Positions 61,687-64,000 of a stretch of 64,000 bases of DNA are shown here, piece by piece. Origin of the DNA: Chionis minor. Lineage: Eukaryota > Chordata > Aves > Charadriiformes > Chionididae. The position numbers were made by a program, and so were the translations under genes. The stretch covers positions 1 to 64,000 of the forward strand of contig VZSF01011171.1 of NCBI GenBank assembly GCA_013398295.1, in the 5' to 3' direction. The stretch's first letter is position 1, and each line of letters begins with the position of its first letter. The notes under the pieces were generated by a model that saw only the letters and a list, made by a program, of their open reading frames with translations, made no database searches and was not told the origin of the DNA.

Positions 61687-63540
61687 GACTCAAGAGGAAT
61701 AAGCAGTGAACTCATGACGTGCAAGTAACTCTAGAAATGAAAAAAAAAAATGTTGTTTTCATCAAACGCAGGCTGAATGTGTCCTGCTAGTGAAGAACAG
61801 CTACAACTAAGTAAATGTTTCTGTATTGTATCAGTTAGCTTCAGGAAGGTTTAAGACAGAGTAAGTGCCACTGTGCAAAACATACGTTAAACTTCTTTTT
61901 GGGCTACCCATCTCCAAAAAAAAGAGGAACCCAGAGTAGAAGGAGGGTTAAAAAGACTATCAGGAGAGACACCTGCCTAGGAAAGGGGCATTAAAGAGTG
62001 TCATTCATTTAGCCTAGAAATGTCAAAGAGGAGGTATCACTGTCAATGAACACCTGAAATGGAGAGCAACAGAATATACTTAACAACAGTACTGGTTTAA
62101 TTACAAATATAGATAGAATGGTTATGGTAAACTATGGACAGAATTAAAAAACTTTCTCGGTTGCAGGTACCATAAGGCTCTGCAAAATCTGTCCCGGGAT
62201 GTGACTGTTTTTGAGGAAAGGGTATGAAGCTGTAGAGGAAGGAACAGTGGGAAGGGGGAAAAACTTTAACCATATACAAGAAGAGGTCACACAACAATAG
62301 TGCAAGGTTCAATTTGCTATTCCAAAATAATTCCTATTCCTTCTTTTCCTCTTTTATCAGTTCTTAGCCCTCACAACTTGTCTCAGAGTTAGATAATTAG
62401 TTTTCTTCCTGTTCAGCTGAAACAGAAATATAAGCAGTTAAGTTTGCATTACTCTTCACTGAAATATTGTGTTGTGCTTTTTACTAAGGAGGTATGGTTT
62501 CACTTTGTATCAAGATATAATCACTAGAGCCTGCAACAAGTCCATGTCACTCATGTGATCTGACTTTTTCAGAAAGAGTATAAAATGGAGAGGAGGGAAA
62601 AGGAAATCAAACAATAGCTTAATATGTTCATCATTCATCAGCTAATTAATAGACATAAAAAACCTAATGCAATTATTGTCCTACTTGCATCCAACTTGTT
62701 TTTGTCTTGCAAGAAATAAAGCAAATCCTGACTAAAAGCTCATTTAAAAGAAAAAAAAAAGGGGGGAATGAAGCTTCAGTTCCTTTCACTGGTTGGTAAA
62801 ACAGTCCAAAAAATTCTTAGGTAAAAAGGTATCAATGCTGTATTTTTTTGTAGACACATGAATACTTAGGACATAGGATTAGAATTTCACACCTCCAAGT
62901 TTCTGTACCACCACCTTTCTTTTGCCCACTGAATGATGCTGAATGGGTCGCTTGGTGTATTGTTCCTACCAGTATGCTTAAGGCATAATGCACGTAACTC
63001 TGCAAATGCTAGGTGGTGCTCCCAAAGTTAACCTGGCTACTCATCTTCACACGAAGTTAGGGAAATGGAAAAGTATTTGCAGATCTATGACATTCTGAGT
63101 AAAACCAAATATTAAAAAAGTAGAAGACTGACTTAAAAATCTTAAATTGAAGTTCAACTTGTTATTTTGTTTTTATATGTCCAGTTCTGTTTCAGTCCTC
63201 CTAGGTGCAGATGGGTTCTATTTGCACATTTGTCTTTGTAAGAATAAATGAACAAATAAAGATCTCTATGCATAGACATAAACTCCAGAGGTAGGATTCT
63301 AAGAATAAAACTTAATTTTCTACAAAGTCCTTTCCTGCAAATTTATGAACTCAAGAGCACTCACTTCTTCCAGCAAGAAATTACATTGGAACAAGATCAA
63401 AAGATCTAAACAAATTTTAATGATGATGTCTAATTGTCAACTTTTTTTTTTTTTAAGTCAAAATGGTAAAAGCTCTTAAATTAAGCAAAAGAATGAATGA
63501 GAACCATAGTCAGGGTCAGAGTATAAATGGTTGCTTACAT

Positions 63541-63592
63541 TTTAGAAACCTTTAAAATTGCTTAATTTTAGAAACCTTCTAAATTGTTTAAT
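63541..63592 (+). repeat. 26-bp tandem duplication
   Basis: TTTAGAAACCTTTAAAATTG at the start of copy one (63541-63566) matches TTTAGAAACCTTCTAAATTG in copy two (63567-63592). Only a few of 26 bases differ. Confidence 0.8.
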
Positions 63593-64000
63593 TTGACACT
63601 TGAGGATTTTCTGACTGTCTTTTGAGATCAGTGTTATCCTTAAGAGCTACTAAAGGTGTGTTGTCTTTCCAACAGCTATTTCTTTAACACCTACATTCAG
63701 TGGAGCTGCCTTGACTCCCTCATTGTGAAGTGTAGCAGTTTGGAATCTGTAGTCTAGTCAACATCAATGCTTTGGGGATTAAGATGCACCACTGTTATTG
63801 GCACTACAGATGTTATCTGTTTAAGTCCATGTATTTGTGGAAAGAGACCCCATAGCATCGCATTGTTGAACAGATAAAGGGATTGTAGCTAAATAGTTCC
63901 TACTTGCTGTGAGTGGTTCTTTTTCTTTTTGTTGTTCTATTTTTTCTTGGCCTGGATTGACTACAGAAAGAAAGAACAGAATATTTTGACAGACACTGAA

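Larger units (their letters stand above)
60874..64000. other. Non-coding AT-rich stretch, no gene seen
   Basis: No gene recognised up to the window edge. Open frames are all below 92 codons. Two microsatellites and one tandem duplication are listed separately. Poly-A with G run at about 62751-62766 and poly-T at about 63441-63455. Confidence 0.6.

Noticed and set aside
1..64000. CRISPR array, operon, prokaryotic genes or phage system
   Set aside because: No spaced direct repeats or tightly packed genes; CR1 elements and ERVL-type LTRs show vertebrate (bird) DNA.

Overview
This is a stretch of bird nuclear genome with no protein-coding gene I can support. Two repeat classes point to birds. 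Several pieces carry CR1 LINE hallmarks: bird-type CR1 reverse-transcriptase protein similarity, a 3' end reading TTGGAAGGGACCTTTAAAG on one strand, and terminal (ATTCTRTG) octamers. Three other pieces look like avian ERVL-type solo LTRs (ends TGTnnTGGTT, with a TATA block read as CAGTATAAAAGC). The rest is AT-rich, low-complexity, single-copy-looking DNA of the kind found in gene deserts or very long introns. The species cannot be fixed from the sequence.

Layout. 1-1478: a 5'-truncated CR1 on the + strand, possibly with the last octamers of another CR1 just before it. 1479-8380: plain AT-rich DNA. 8235-8585: a degenerate 99-bp duplication, a 130-bp homopurine GGAA tract and a small minisatellite. 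8586-17149: plain DNA with one old MIR-like remnant (about 15165-15258) and a strong hairpin (13677-13716). 17150-17684: solo LTR. 19987-21055: a composite of a CR1 3' end (-), a CR1 ORF1-end fragment (+) and another LTR (-). 22829-28409: a CR1 on the - strand, written out repeatedly because of what looks like an assembly error. 28770-37830: plain DNA with one LTR-like or retrocopy-like unit (35306-36061). 37831-38507: CR1 (+). 42374-42660: solo LTR with a perfect 5-bp target duplication. 42661-64000: plain AT-rich DNA with a second possible MIR-like remnant, short tandem duplications, a G-quadruplex-type tract, a short CR1 3' end and a few microsatellites.

The most consequential observation is technical. 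Two single-base Ns (24882 and 26184) separate three blocks whose sequences are the same wherever I compared them: 22829-24881 equals 26185-28237 (offset 3356), and 24883-26183 equals 27109-28409 (offset 2226). This is the pattern of overlapping contigs placed end to end instead of merged, and it adds about 3356 bp of false sequence. The three CR1 copies there are almost certainly one element.

Nothing in the window acts as a gene system. Both longer CR1 reverse-transcriptase remnants are dead: each has stops or frameshifts, and each has a different lesion in the FADD active-site motif. The three LTRs show no internal retroviral genes. I looked for an undescribed system and did not find one. 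The nearest candidates for follow-up are a weak possible terminal exon at 50096-50190, the LTR-like unit at 35306-36061 and the composite breakpoint cluster at 19987-21055.
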